Shown piece after piece: positions 23,505 to 32,885 of a stretch of DNA of 39,251 bases. The position numbers and the translations under genes were made by a program. Position 1 is the first letter of the stretch. Every line of letters begins with the position of its first letter. The stretch covers positions 1-39,251 of the forward strand of contig CAADYQ010000053.1 in NCBI GenBank assembly GCA_900753295.1. Direction: 5' to 3'. The notes beneath the pieces are model-generated. The model was not told where the DNA came from. It was given only the letters and a program-made list of their open reading frames with translations, and did not search any database. Source of the DNA: Clostridia bacterium (GTDB lineage: Bacteria; Bacillota; Clostridia; Oscillospirales; CAG-272).

Positions 23505-24831
23505 ATCCAAGGCAAGCATTTTTCTTTTGGTACTGCTTCTCATTTTTGGCTGTCTCAGCTGCACACTTGTACTACGTAATTATTTCGCGCCAAAATTTTC
23601 TGGCTCGGAGGGCAGCGTTGTCTTAAACATTGAGACATATATTGACGGTAAAAATCAACCCACGCATCCTTCTGTCATTGATATAGGGGAAGAATGGAAT
23701 GGTTTTCGCTATTGGATGGCTTATTCACCTTACCCCAACGCAAACGGGGCGGAAGAAAACCCATGCGTGTGCGTGTCAAATGATGTGATTCACTGGGTAA
23801 CCCCGGATGGTTTGTATAATCCAATAGCCTTCAATGAAGAGACCGCCTGCGATGAGTTGAAGGATCCGCATATTGTTTATAATAGTGATTTGGACAGGCT
23901 GGAGATTTGGTATCTCGGCCGCCTTGATTCCACGATCAAGAACGGCGGCACACTAATGCTGTTTCGGAAGGTGTCCTCTGATGGAATACACTGGAGCGAA
24001 TATGAGGTCATGCGAACTCTGGACGGATATCTATCGCCAAGCATTGCTTACTCCGTAAGAAAATATCAGCTTTGGGCTATCCAGTCATCTACGAATGACA
24101 GCGGCGGAGCTCTGGTGTACTCAGAAAGCACCGACGGAAAAGATTGGCTTCCTTTTGTAAACTGTACGTTTGACGGAATCACAGAGCTTCAAAAAGTTTG
24201 GCATGGCGCTGTTAGCCGTGACAACTTATATCGTTTTGTATTTATTAAGGACTCAGGAAAAAGCAAGGAAATTTTATATACGGAAAGTGCCGACGGCACT
24301 ACCTGGCAGGAGCCTAGAACGATCATACAGAAGAAGAATTTCTGGGCAGCATTCTATCGCCCTTGCATCCTATATAGCAACAGCAATTTTTATTGCATTT
24401 ATGGCGTTATAACTAGGGATAATGAGTGGTATCTATCAATGAGCACTGGTGCATCTCCCGATGGGCTTAGAGGAATTTCCTCGCAGGAACTGGGAGCTTC
24501 GGAGATAAACAGTTCGGTTTTTGCGAAATATTCTGCGACGCAGGTGGCAAAAAATGTCTATCACTTTGTTCAGTCTCTGTGCAGGCCAGAGCTTGCGTTG
24601 ATTTGCGCAGCTGTCGCTGTTTCTCCGGTGTTACTGCGTAAAAAGATTTCCTATTCAGTCATTTGGGGAATATCTTGGACACTATGCGCGCTGCGATTTT
24701 ATGGGCAGATTAGATGGTTTACCTCATCTGAAATCCTTTTGCTGGTTTTTACGGCAGGGATGGTTAGCGCCTTGTGTTCCTTGGCAATGAAGGAGCTTGC
24801 AGATTCGCTTGCTATCAGACAAAGAAAGTGA
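23494..24831 (+). CDS. Membrane-anchored beta-propeller-like protein, unknown
   Basis: A 445-residue protein starting at GTG 23494, overlapping the GT32 gene by eleven bases. An N-terminal hydrophobic helix (about 8-28) leads to an extracytoplasmic domain of about 300 residues. Its repeating pattern (FRYWMAYSPYP, DPHIVYNSDLDRLEIWYL, SPSIAYSVRKYQLWAI, YTESADGTTWQEPRTI, YRPCILYSNSNFYCIYG) is that of five-bladed propellers such as the GH43/GH32 superfamily. Three hydrophobic helices follow at about 368-435. No catalytic acid can be assigned with confidence, and the mixture of propeller and membrane helices is not a standard glycosidase layout. Its place among the glycosyltransferases suggests work on the polymer outside the cell: trimming, transfer or sensing. 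A+T content is higher than its left neighbour. Confidence 0.6.
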   Translation: MKHKSKASIFLLVLLLIFGCLSCTLVLRNYFAPKFSGSEGSVVLNIETYIDGKNQPTHPSVIDIGEEWNGFRYWMAYSPYPNANGAEENPCVCVSNDVIHWVTPDGLYNPIAFNEETACDELKDPHIVYNSDLDRLEIWYLGRLDSTIKNGGTLMLFRKVSSDGIHWSEYEVMRTLDGYLSPSIAYSVRKYQLWAIQSSTNDSGGALVYSESTDGKDWLPFVNCTFDGITELQKVWHGAVSRDNLYRFVFIKDSGKSKEILYTESADGTTWQEPRTIIQKKNFWAAFYRPCILYSNSNFYCIYGVITRDNEWYLSMSTGASPDGLRGISSQELGASEINSSVFAKYSATQVAKNVYHFVQSLCRPELALICAAVAVSPVLLRKKISYSVIWGISWTLCALRFYGQIRWFTSSEILLLVFTAGMVSALCSLAMKELADSLAIRQRK

Positions 24832-24843
24832 TGGGAGAAAATC

Positions 24844-25806
24844 ATGCCAAAAGTCAGTGTCATCGTCCCGGTCTACAATGCCGAGAAATATTTACAGGAG
24901 TGCGTGGACAGCATTCTTCGCCAAACGCTCGCAGATCTTGAGCTGATCCTTGTGGACGATGGCTCCACAGACACCAGCCCTGCTCTCTGTGATCGGTATG
25001 CGGAGCAGGATTTAAGGGTGCGGGTGATTCATCAAGCAAATGCAGGCTCGTCTGCCGCACGCAACCGTGGAATAGAGGTTGCTACTGGCCAATGGATTGC
25101 ATTTGTTGATAGTGATGATTTTATCGACGCAAATATGTACCGCACAATGATAATAGCTGCCGAAGCGAAAGGTGCGCAACTTGCTGTATGTACAGGCTAT
25201 TACTATTCAGATGTGCGTAAGGAACGAATATCCTCTGTGCATGATACAAAAGGGTTTTGCAAGTGCAGCGAAGACTTTGTTAGGGATTGGCTGTGGACGT
25301 CAGACGAAACAACCGTTTTGTTTACGGTGGTTTGGAACAAGATATATCAGCGGAAGTTTTTCGCTGATGATCTCTACTTTGCACGGCTGAGAATTAGCGA
25401 AGATGAAGAGTTTTCAACCAGACTATACTTGAAAAACTTTAGATTAGTATATCTTGATCAACCTTTTTATTATTACCGTGCAAATGTTCATTCTCTGACA
25501 TATAGGCCATTTGCTCAAAACAAATTGTGCATTCTTGACATTTTATGTGAAAGATATGAAGCGTATCAAAGCAAAGGCTGGGTTAGGCTATATCGGCAAG
25601 TAGCAAAGAATTTCTGCGAGATGTACATTGAATGCTACCAAAAATCCGCCGAAACGGGCAATGCCAGTTGGTTGCGACCTTACCGAAAAGAATTCAGATC
25701 GATGCGAGCTAAACTGGGATTAAGCGGGCACAAAAAAGATCAGGTAAGATATTCACTTTTCTCATTTTCTCCAAAACTATACAAAAAACTCACATCGATG
25801 AGATGA
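24844..25806 (+). CDS. Glycosyltransferase family 2
   Basis: A 320-residue GT-A transferase. It has VSVIVPVYNAEKYLQECVDS at 4-23, LILVDDGSTDTS (34-45), the NAGSSAARNRGIEVATG loop, and the DxD motif D89-S-D91-D (FVDSDDFI). RISEDEEFSTRLYL near 180 supplies the catalytic acid region. The last 80 residues are rich in aromatic and basic residues, as in EpsJ/WaaA-type GT2 proteins of exopolysaccharide loci. It follows the propeller gene by twelve bases. Linkage unknown. Confidence 0.9.
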   Translation: MPKVSVIVPVYNAEKYLQECVDSILRQTLADLELILVDDGSTDTSPALCDRYAEQDLRVRVIHQANAGSSAARNRGIEVATGQWIAFVDSDDFIDANMYRTMIIAAEAKGAQLAVCTGYYYSDVRKERISSVHDTKGFCKCSEDFVRDWLWTSDETTVLFTVVWNKIYQRKFFADDLYFARLRISEDEEFSTRLYLKNFRLVYLDQPFYYYRANVHSLTYRPFAQNKLCILDILCERYEAYQSKGWVRLYRQVAKNFCEMYIECYQKSAETGNASWLRPYRKEFRSMRAKLGLSGHKKDQVRYSLFSFSPKLYKKLTSMR

Positions 25807-25818
25807 GGTGCAACAATT

Positions 25819-26745
25819 ATGGAGTCGCTAAAAAATGCCCCCCTAATTACTGTATTTACGGCAACATATAATCGAGGCCATCTTATACAGAGAATTTATC
25901 AATCTCTGCTCAGGCAAAAAGAGTTCAATTTCGAGTGGCTAGTAATTGATGATGGATCACAGGATCAGACAGAAGATCTTTTTAATGACTGGACTAGCCG
26001 CGACAACCCCTTTGAGATTCGCTATTACAAGCAGGAGAATCGGGGTCTAATTCGTACATTAAATCGGGGAATTGAGCTCGCAAGAGGAGAGTACTTTGCC
26101 AAGATAGATTCCGATGATTATGTTGTAGATGATTATATGAGGAATGTTTCCACATGGACAGCCTCGATTGCGGGCATGAAGGATATCTATGCTGTCGCTG
26201 GGGTCAAGGTGGACTCAGCCAGACGGCCACTCAAAGGAAAGTGGCCTATCATTCCCCAAAATCCCGGGTATCTAGACGCTACGGATCTACAACGCGCAGT
26301 ATATGACCTTGATGCCGATATGTGCGAGGCATGGCGCACAGACGTGCTCAGACGTTATCCATTTCCTGTTTGGAAAAGTGAGAAGTTTGCGCCAGAACAA
26401 ATTGTGTTTAATCAAATCGCTTTAGACGGGTACAAGATTCGCTGGTATCCAACTGCAATGGCAATCTGCGAATACCAAGATGATGGATTGACCAAGGGCT
26501 CACGAAAACTGGAAATACAAAATCCCATGGGATACGCGATGATGTACAACCACAAGCTGAAATACGATATACCCTTTGCACAGAAGCTTCGCTGTGCCAT
26601 GCAATGTACAGCTCTGTCAATTGTGGGACGTAATCCACAGTATATTCTGCAAACTAATCTGCCAATTGCGGCAATCGCAACTCTATTTCCTGGCGTGCTG
26701 CTGGCGATACGAAGAAAGTGGCAATATCGTTGCGAGTGCTTGTGA
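25819..26745 (+). CDS. Glycosyltransferase family 2
   Basis: A 308-residue GT-A transferase. ITVFTATYNRGHLIQRIYQS (10-29), LVIDDGSQDQT (41-51), then NRGLIRTLNRGIELARG and the DxD motif D97-S-D99-D. The C-terminal part (QIALDGYKIRWYPTAMAICEY, GYAMMYNHKLKYDI) is the arrangement found in GT2 proteins of Clostridia and Bacilli capsule clusters. A hydrophobic stretch near 287-303 may touch the membrane. Coding is noticeably A+T-rich here, as in the genes on either side. Confidence 0.88.
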   Translation: MESLKNAPLITVFTATYNRGHLIQRIYQSLLRQKEFNFEWLVIDDGSQDQTEDLFNDWTSRDNPFEIRYYKQENRGLIRTLNRGIELARGEYFAKIDSDDYVVDDYMRNVSTWTASIAGMKDIYAVAGVKVDSARRPLKGKWPIIPQNPGYLDATDLQRAVYDLDADMCEAWRTDVLRRYPFPVWKSEKFAPEQIVFNQIALDGYKIRWYPTAMAICEYQDDGLTKGSRKLEIQNPMGYAMMYNHKLKYDIPFAQKLRCAMQCTALSIVGRNPQYILQTNLPIAAIATLFPGVLLAIRRKWQYRCECL

Positions 26746-26778
26746 AGGTAATTCGACGGTAAATCTATAGGTGTTTCT

Positions 26779-27999
26779 ATGAAAGTATTATATGTAGTAG
26801 GCTCATGCCTGTTTAAAAACACATCTGCAAATATGAGCCACAATGGCTATGTCCAAGGGTTGTTAGAAAACGGATGTCAGGTCGATATACTGATGGCAAA
26901 GACTAGCTGGGGGCAGACTGACCGGCTCCTTCCACAGTGGCATCAAGCAAGGTATTACTGTTACGCCTCAGAGACCCTACATGACAGGATTCGAAAGTGC
27001 GTAGGCAGGAGCGTTGTGCATGCACCCATAGTTAATAAGGACGTTCCGACGCGGGATGCAAGCACTTCGTCGATTTTGCGCTCTAATTTGCGAGGATACT
27101 TGAAAAAAGCCTATTATCTGCTGTTTCCAGCAGATCCTATATATCCACTAGAAAAGCGATGGCTAAAAAGCGCATCGGAGTTTCGTTCGGACATGGAGTA
27201 CGACCTTGTTGTTTCCAATTCCTCCCCGGCAGCAAGCCATAAATTAGTGGATATTCTGGCTCACAGAGGACATCTAAAATACAAAAGATGGATTCAGATA
27301 TGGGAGGATCCTTGGTACTTTGATTTGTACGGCAGACAGAAGAAAGAAATTTTCGACGAAGAAGCAAGCCTTTTGACCGCGGCGGACGAAGTGTACTATG
27401 TCAGTCCTTTGACTCTTCTATATCAGCAAAGATATTTCAAGGACAATGCGTATAAAATGAAGCAAATACCGTTACCGTACCTTTCTTTTTCGTCTGGGGC
27501 AGAAGCAATTTGTGAGGATATCAGCTTTGCTTATTTAGGTGACTACTACTCTCACGTCCGCAATCTGATGCCTTTTTATCTTGCTCTTAGCCAAACAAGA
27601 TTCTGTGGGTATATCTACGGTGATTCGGATGTAGTGCTAGAAGGGACTGAAAAGATTGAAATAAGCGGACGGGTGACATTAGATCGGCTTGCATCCGTGC
27701 AAGAGAGGGCATCCGTGCTAGTTCAGCTTTGCAATCTTCGCGGTGGCCAAATACCAGGTAAGATATATCACTACTCAGCAACAAGAAAACCAATCTTGTT
27801 TATTTTGGACGGAACCTCAGAAGAAAAAGAGCAAATAGAAAAATACTTTAGGAAGTTCAATAGGTATTATTTCTGTGACAACAACGTACACTCCATCATT
27901 TTAGCAATAAATAAAATTAGTGTTGATATTGCGCATGGCGAGCGGTGGTATCCTGTAGCTGCGTTTTCGCCTAAAAATGTTGTCGCTCAGCTACTATAA
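26779..27999 (+). CDS. Putative GT-B glycosyltransferase, divergent
   Basis: A 406-residue soluble protein that I place among GT-B glycosyltransferases by overall pattern only. It has an N-terminal Rossmann strand KVLYVVGSCLFKN, YDLVVSNSSPAASHKL in the middle, RWIQIWEDPWYFDLYG, ISFAYLGDYYSHVRNLMPFY at the domain junction, and RGGQIPGKIYHYSATRKPIL in place of the usual E-x7-E donor motif. The GQIPGKIYHYSATRKPIL pattern resembles the donor side of WcaI-like GT4 relatives. The catalytic glutamates typical of GT4 are not obvious. It stands between confirmed glycosyltransferases and may be a further transfer step. Confidence 0.6.
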   Translation: MKVLYVVGSCLFKNTSANMSHNGYVQGLLENGCQVDILMAKTSWGQTDRLLPQWHQARYYCYASETLHDRIRKCVGRSVVHAPIVNKDVPTRDASTSSILRSNLRGYLKKAYYLLFPADPIYPLEKRWLKSASEFRSDMEYDLVVSNSSPAASHKLVDILAHRGHLKYKRWIQIWEDPWYFDLYGRQKKEIFDEEASLLTAADEVYYVSPLTLLYQQRYFKDNAYKMKQIPLPYLSFSSGAEAICEDISFAYLGDYYSHVRNLMPFYLALSQTRFCGYIYGDSDVVLEGTEKIEISGRVTLDRLASVQERASVLVQLCNLRGGQIPGKIYHYSATRKPILFILDGTSEEKEQIEKYFRKFNRYYFCDNNVHSIILAINKISVDIAHGERWYPVAAFSPKNVVAQLL

Positions 28000-28009
28000 G
28001 TGGTAAAAT

Positions 28010-29179
28010 ATGAAACCCAGAATGGATCAGGAAAAACAAAAAATCCTTTTCATCAATGGACATCTGAATGCTGGGGGCGTAGAGCGTTCGCTTGTGGACA
28101 TTCTCAAGCACATGGACTATACAAAATACGCCGTTGATCTCCTGCTACTGGAGGATACCGGTGACTATGCTTCAGAATTGCCGCCTGAAGTGAATGTGCT
28201 GTTTCGAGACCTGCACAACACCTATGGAAGCTTTGCCTCGTCGGTTCGGCGCTGTATCGCAGCCCGCGACTGGATGTGCCTGCGGCTGCGGACGCTGTTT
28301 CTGCTGCGAAAATTTTTGGGCTCTCGTGCCTTGAAGTCTGCGGCGACTCTGCTGTTGGGCGAACATCATTATGATTGTGTGATTGGCTTTCGCCCCGGCA
28401 TTTGCGCAGATCTGGCAGGGTATTCTGTGAAGGCGAAACGCAGGATTACATGGTGGCATCATGGTGAATTTTATGTGGACCGCGTAGCGTATGGCGCAAT
28501 GTGCAGCCGAATGGATGCCGTTGCGGTGGTGTCGCGGGCTTGCCGCGAGATGTTGCAAGACCATCTTCCAGAGCTTGCGGATAAGCTGATTTGTGTGCCC
28601 AACATGCTGGATGCCAGTGCAATCCTGCAAAAAGTGAAACACACGCCCTACACAAAGAACGATCTGTGCATTGTTTCTGTGGGGCGTTTTGCACCGGAAA
28701 AGCATTTTGAGAACATCGTTCCTGCCGCAAAAGCGCTACAAGCTATGGATCTTGCTTTTATGTGGCACATTGTCGGGAACGGTTCGGAGCGCGCGAGAGT
28801 GGAGATGCTCATTGTAGAAAACGGTCTAAAGGATTATGTTATTTTGGAGGGAAGTAAGACAAACCCCTACCCCTACATGAAATATGCAGACTTGTTCGTT
28901 CATCCATCATACATTGAATCGCAGGGCTTAACTGTGTTGGAAGCGATGACGCTCGGTGTTCCTTGCGTGGTGACGAAATCCCGAGGACCGTGTGAGTTTA
29001 TCAAGGATGGTGTCAATGGTCTGCTGACGGAGCAATCTCCGGAATCGCTAACAGAGAAAGTCTTGTCTATTTTGACTGACAAGACTCTTTATCAGAGCAT
29101 TAAAGAAAACACGGTGTGTCCAGAACAATTCGCCCCGGATCGGGTCATGAAGCAAATAGAAGCACTAATTGATGGATAG
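28010..29179 (+). CDS. Glycosyltransferase family 4
   Basis: A 389-residue GT-B transferase. ILFINGHLNAGGVERSLVDI opens the acceptor domain; WWHHGEF and VSRACREML follow. The donor domain begins CIVSVGRFAPEKHFENIV and carries EGSKTNPYPYMKYADLFVHP, then SYIESQGLTVLEAMTLG with the E-x7-E pair. It is a close architectural relative of the GT4 at 21594. ATG 28010 lacks a strong RBS; the ATG four codons later is an alternative. An ordered run of polymer-decorating genes begins right after it. Confidence 0.88.
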   Translation: MKPRMDQEKQKILFINGHLNAGGVERSLVDILKHMDYTKYAVDLLLLEDTGDYASELPPEVNVLFRDLHNTYGSFASSVRRCIAARDWMCLRLRTLFLLRKFLGSRALKSAATLLLGEHHYDCVIGFRPGICADLAGYSVKAKRRITWWHHGEFYVDRVAYGAMCSRMDAVAVVSRACREMLQDHLPELADKLICVPNMLDASAILQKVKHTPYTKNDLCIVSVGRFAPEKHFENIVPAAKALQAMDLAFMWHIVGNGSERARVEMLIVENGLKDYVILEGSKTNPYPYMKYADLFVHPSYIESQGLTVLEAMTLGVPCVVTKSRGPCEFIKDGVNGLLTEQSPESLTEKVLSILTDKTLYQSIKENTVCPEQFAPDRVMKQIEALIDG

Positions 29180-29192
29180 AAGGTGTTGAGTA

Positions 29193-30356
29193 ATGAAAAT
29201 CACCATGTATGGCAACGGTGGTGCTGGAAACCACGGCTGTGAAGCAATCAGTCGCGGAACCGTTGAGCTTTTGGGTGCAAATGAATACCGAATTCTTTCA
29301 GAAAACTGCCGGGAAGATGCGCAATATGGTCTTGATACCTGTGCGGCGCTTGAATCGGCTAAAGAGACGCGAAAAAAGGATTTTGGCTTTTTAAAGGCCT
29401 ATGCAAAATTGAAGCTTACCGGCAATTACACCGATATGGATGGGCTATATTATTTGCCCGCTATTAAAAGCTGCAAAGGCAATACAGACATTGCTTTCTC
29501 CATTGGCGGCGATAATTATTGCTATGGCAACACCGCTTTGTATGCATATTTGAACAGAGCTTTTTTGAAGCAGGGAATTAAAACTGCGCTTTGGGGCTGC
29601 TCCATTGAGCCCGAGGTTGCGGCAGAAGAGGATGTTGCCGAGGATTTGCGGAATTATTCCATTGTCGCGGCCAGAGAGAGCATAACTTATGCCGCGGTCA
29701 AAAAAGTTGGTGCAAATGCGCTTTTAATGCCGGATCCTGCTTTCCTCATGAAAGCAAAGGCTTGCGAAGTCGAAGATTTCCTCCTGCAAAAAGAGGTCAT
29801 CGGCATCAATATCAGCCCAATGATTATCAACAACGAAAAGAATCAGGGCGCGGCATATGCCAACTATAGTGAGCTGATTCAATATATTCTAGACAACACC
29901 GATGCCTATATTGCTCTGATTCCGCATGTCGTCTGGGCAAGCAACGATGACCGCATTCCGCTCAGGCAGCTTTACGAGGATTTTGACCGTAACCCACGGC
30001 TGATTCTTGTCGGTGACCATACTGCACCGGAACTGAAATATATTATTTCGAAGTGCAGCTTCTTCGTTGGTGCCCGTACCCACGCGACCATCGCTGCATA
30101 TTCTACCGGCGTTCCGACACTGGTGGTGGGCTACTCCGTCAAAGCGCGCGGCATTGCTCGGGATTTGTTCGGGACGGAGAATGGCTACGTTCTGCCGGTG
30201 CAGCAGCTCAAGGAGAGCGATGAGCTGACCCAAGCATTCGTTCGCCTGTATGAAAAGCGCGATGCCATCCGGGCGCACCTCAACGAGACGCTTCCCGGCT
30301 ATATCGCCCGAGCCGACGAGGCACGCAAGGCATTGGAGGAACTTGTAAACGCATGA
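29193..30356 (+). CDS. Polysaccharide pyruvyl transferase family protein
   Basis: A 387-residue protein of the polysaccharide pyruvyl transferase (CsaB/WcaK-like) family, which adds ketal-linked pyruvate from phosphoenolpyruvate to a sugar and so introduces a negative charge. Features are the glycine-rich start MYGNGGAGNHGCEAIS, AFSIGGDNYCYGN, LWGCSIEP, ARESITY, LMPDPAFLM, and near the end VGARTHATIAAYSTGVPTLV, the conserved sugar/PEP site segment. It ends overlapping the flippase gene by four bases. Together with phosphocholine (zwitterionic), the pyruvate would give the polymer mixed charge. The actual acceptor sugar is not predictable. Confidence 0.88.
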   Translation: MKITMYGNGGAGNHGCEAISRGTVELLGANEYRILSENCREDAQYGLDTCAALESAKETRKKDFGFLKAYAKLKLTGNYTDMDGLYYLPAIKSCKGNTDIAFSIGGDNYCYGNTALYAYLNRAFLKQGIKTALWGCSIEPEVAAEEDVAEDLRNYSIVAARESITYAAVKKVGANALLMPDPAFLMKAKACEVEDFLLQKEVIGINISPMIINNEKNQGAAYANYSELIQYILDNTDAYIALIPHVVWASNDDRIPLRQLYEDFDRNPRLILVGDHTAPELKYIISKCSFFVGARTHATIAAYSTGVPTLVVGYSVKARGIARDLFGTENGYVLPVQQLKESDELTQAFVRLYEKRDAIRAHLNETLPGYIARADEARKALEELVNA

Positions 30357-31909
30357 AACGCGATGAGATCAAGGCAGGTGCGTTGCTGTCCTATCTGAAC
30401 CTGCTGATCGGCAATCTGATTCCATTCATTTATACGCCCATCATGCTCCGTATGCTGGGGCAGGCAGAGTATGGCATTTACGGGATTGCACAGTCGGTTA
30501 TGGGATATATCGGCCTGCTGAACTTCGGCATCGGCGGCTCGATCATCCGCTACCTTGCCAAATACCGCGCAGAGGGAGATTTGGACGGAGAACAGCGCGT
30601 CTTTGGCCTGTTCATCAAGATATACTCAGTAATCGGCGCTGCAATTCTGCTGGTCGGCACATTCTGCTCCTTCCACTTGGGATTCTATGGACGCTCCCTT
30701 ATGCCGGACGAGCTCCTTCTGCTGGAGCGTCTGGTACGCCTGATGACGTTGAACACGGCGATTTTCATGCCCTTCAATGTGTTCAGCTCCATGATTCTGG
30801 CCCACGAGAGATTTATCTTCAGCAAAACGGCTTCGCTAATCACAAGCGTGGTATCGCCGTGCTTGAATCTTGTGCTGCTGTTCATGGGCTTTGGCTCTAT
30901 CGGCCTTGTACTTTCTGCAACGGTCCTGAATTTTGTTACCTACGCCATCTACACCGTATATGTAATTCGACGGATGCATATCCGACCCTGCTTCCAGCAT
31001 GTCGGTGGTGGACTTCTTGGCGAGATCATTCGTTTTTCCTTGTTTGTGTTTTTGGCAAACATTGTTGACATCCTCTTTTGGTCCACAGATAAGCTCGTTA
31101 TCGGTTGGGCCGTTGGCGCAGTAGCTACAGCGGTCTATAACATCGGCGCGACCTTCAATACTTATATCACAAGCCTGTCAACAGCTATCAGTGGCGTCCT
31201 TATGCCGAAGGTGACAAAAATGGCTGTTAAGGACACCCCTTCCTCGGAGTTTACAGCCCTGTTCATCAAGGTCGGACGGCTGCAATTTTTGCTGATTTCC
31301 TTCATTGTTTCTGTATTTGTTGCGTTTGGACGGCAGTTCATCGCATTATGGGCGGGTGCGGGGTACGAGAAGGCCTATTATGTGGCGCTTCTGGTGATGA
31401 TCCCGGTGACCGTGCCCCTGATTCAGAACACCGGTTTGAATATTCTCTACGCCATGAACAAGCACCAGTTCCGCTCTGTCGTATACCTCTGCATCGCCGT
31501 GCTGAATGTTGGGCTGACCTTCTGGTGGGTGGAAGCATACGGCATCATCGGCGCGGCTATGGCTACCTGCATTGCCTATGTGGTGGGTAACATTCTAATT
31601 ATCAACTGGTATTACTATAAGAAAATCGGCATTGATATCCCGTTGTTCTGGAAGAACATCCTGCATATGTGCCCTGTTATGCTGGTCATGGGGACGATGG
31701 GATGGTTCATTCTGGACGCGCTGCATATCAGCAATTGGCTGATTTTCTTTGCCCTCGCCGCAGCTTATACCCTGATTTATTGGGTTTTGGCGTATTTCTT
31801 CATGATGAACGACTATGAAAGAGCGTTCGTTAAAGGTCCGGTATCGAAAATCTTTACACGCATGAAAGGAAGAGAAAATGGAAACGAACCACCGTATCAA
31901 CAGCATTGA
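30353..31909 (+). CDS. wzx: Wzx-type oligosaccharide flippase
   Basis: A 518-residue MATE/MOP superfamily membrane protein with about twelve to fourteen helices. The start KAGALLSYLNLLIGNLIPFI, followed by TPIMLRMLGQAEYGIYGIAQ, is typical of Wzx/RfbX exporters of Bacillota. It moves undecaprenyl-linked repeat units to the outer face, feeding the EpsG polymerase at 15586. A positively charged central cavity is expected for a phosphorylated substrate. It overlaps both neighbours (four bases upstream, 32 bases downstream). Confidence 0.92.
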   Translation: MKRDEIKAGALLSYLNLLIGNLIPFIYTPIMLRMLGQAEYGIYGIAQSVMGYIGLLNFGIGGSIIRYLAKYRAEGDLDGEQRVFGLFIKIYSVIGAAILLVGTFCSFHLGFYGRSLMPDELLLLERLVRLMTLNTAIFMPFNVFSSMILAHERFIFSKTASLITSVVSPCLNLVLLFMGFGSIGLVLSATVLNFVTYAIYTVYVIRRMHIRPCFQHVGGGLLGEIIRFSLFVFLANIVDILFWSTDKLVIGWAVGAVATAVYNIGATFNTYITSLSTAISGVLMPKVTKMAVKDTPSSEFTALFIKVGRLQFLLISFIVSVFVAFGRQFIALWAGAGYEKAYYVALLVMIPVTVPLIQNTGLNILYAMNKHQFRSVVYLCIAVLNVGLTFWWVEAYGIIGAAMATCIAYVVGNILIINWYYYKKIGIDIPLFWKNILHMCPVMLVMGTMGWFILDALHISNWLIFFALAAAYTLIYWVLAYFFMMNDYERAFVKGPVSKIFTRMKGRENGNEPPYQQH

Positions 31910-32885
31910 TATTGTGCGTCTGTTTGCGGCGATTCTTGTCATTGCGATCCATACACAAGCGATTATGTGGTTCTCAGATCGCGCCAACGGCAATATTCAG
32001 ATACTGACCCGCGTAGCTGTCCCATTTTTCTTTTGCACCAGTGGTTATTTTCTTCAAAAAGGCTATGTCCGGAAGGGCTGCTCCGCTATTTCGGGTACTC
32101 TTTTGAAACTGATAAAAGTATATGTTTTTGTATCGCTGGCTTATTTTGCCTTTATATTTATACAAAACCCTATACTGTTGCGTGAACCGAAAAAATGGAT
32201 GCTGATAGATTTCCTGTTCAATGGCAGTTACTATCATCTATGGTACATGGTGGGTGTCATTTATTCTATGGTAATGATCTACCTGATTTGCAAATTCAAG
32301 CTGACGAAAGCGTTGCTTCCGCTGGCAGTTTTTTGCTATGCCATTGGGCTTTTGGGAACGTCGTATTATGGCATCGGCAGCAGTCTCCCGATTATGAGTA
32401 CACTGTTTGACAGTGGATGGTTTTTGAGTGTTAGGCGGATATTTTTGATGGGCTTTCCTTTTACCGCTCTGGGATGGACAATTTCGGAAGGAAAACTGAA
32501 GCTTCGCATTTCCAAGAAACATCTGCTGTTTGCGACCACGCTGGTGGCACTGCTATTCGTGACTGAAATTGTTGCTGTGACTGTCACGGGGATGTCAAGA
32601 ACAATCGAAATCACGGTATTCCTTTATCCGCTGCTGTTTCTTCTGTTTCAGATTTGTCTTGTCTATCCGCTCGAAGGAAAAAGCAAGCTTGCTTCGGCTT
32701 GCCGTGACATGGCTAATTTTACATATTTCTGGCATCCGGTTGTTATTCTTGCGCTGCGGAAAGTTGTTAATGCGAACTTTTTCCTGTTTACGATTACGAC
32801 AGCAATATGCCTGCTATTGGGCTTTGGCTATCACTCCTTGAAGAACCGAAGGAGGCTTACATATGAACGTCACTCAAAAATCTGA
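31878..32885 (+). CDS. Acyltransferase-3 family membrane protein
   Basis: A 335-residue polytopic acyltransferase (OafA/WecH/YiaH type). NHRINSIDIVRLFAAILVIA leads into H26 (IHTQ), the usual active-site histidine position. FFFCTSGYFL, YHLWYMVGVIYSMV and the final YFWHPVVILALRK helix are family features. It has about ten membrane helices. Such proteins carry acetyl or other acyl groups across the membrane onto surface polysaccharides. The gene starts 32 bases before the wzx stop and ends 23 bases inside the next gene, the deepest overlaps in the locus. Confidence 0.87.
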   Translation: METNHRINSIDIVRLFAAILVIAIHTQAIMWFSDRANGNIQILTRVAVPFFFCTSGYFLQKGYVRKGCSAISGTLLKLIKVYVFVSLAYFAFIFIQNPILLREPKKWMLIDFLFNGSYYHLWYMVGVIYSMVMIYLICKFKLTKALLPLAVFCYAIGLLGTSYYGIGSSLPIMSTLFDSGWFLSVRRIFLMGFPFTALGWTISEGKLKLRISKKHLLFATTLVALLFVTEIVAVTVTGMSRTIEITVFLYPLLFLLFQICLVYPLEGKSKLASACRDMANFTYFWHPVVILALRKVVNANFFLFTITTAICLLLGFGYHSLKNRRRLTYERHSKI

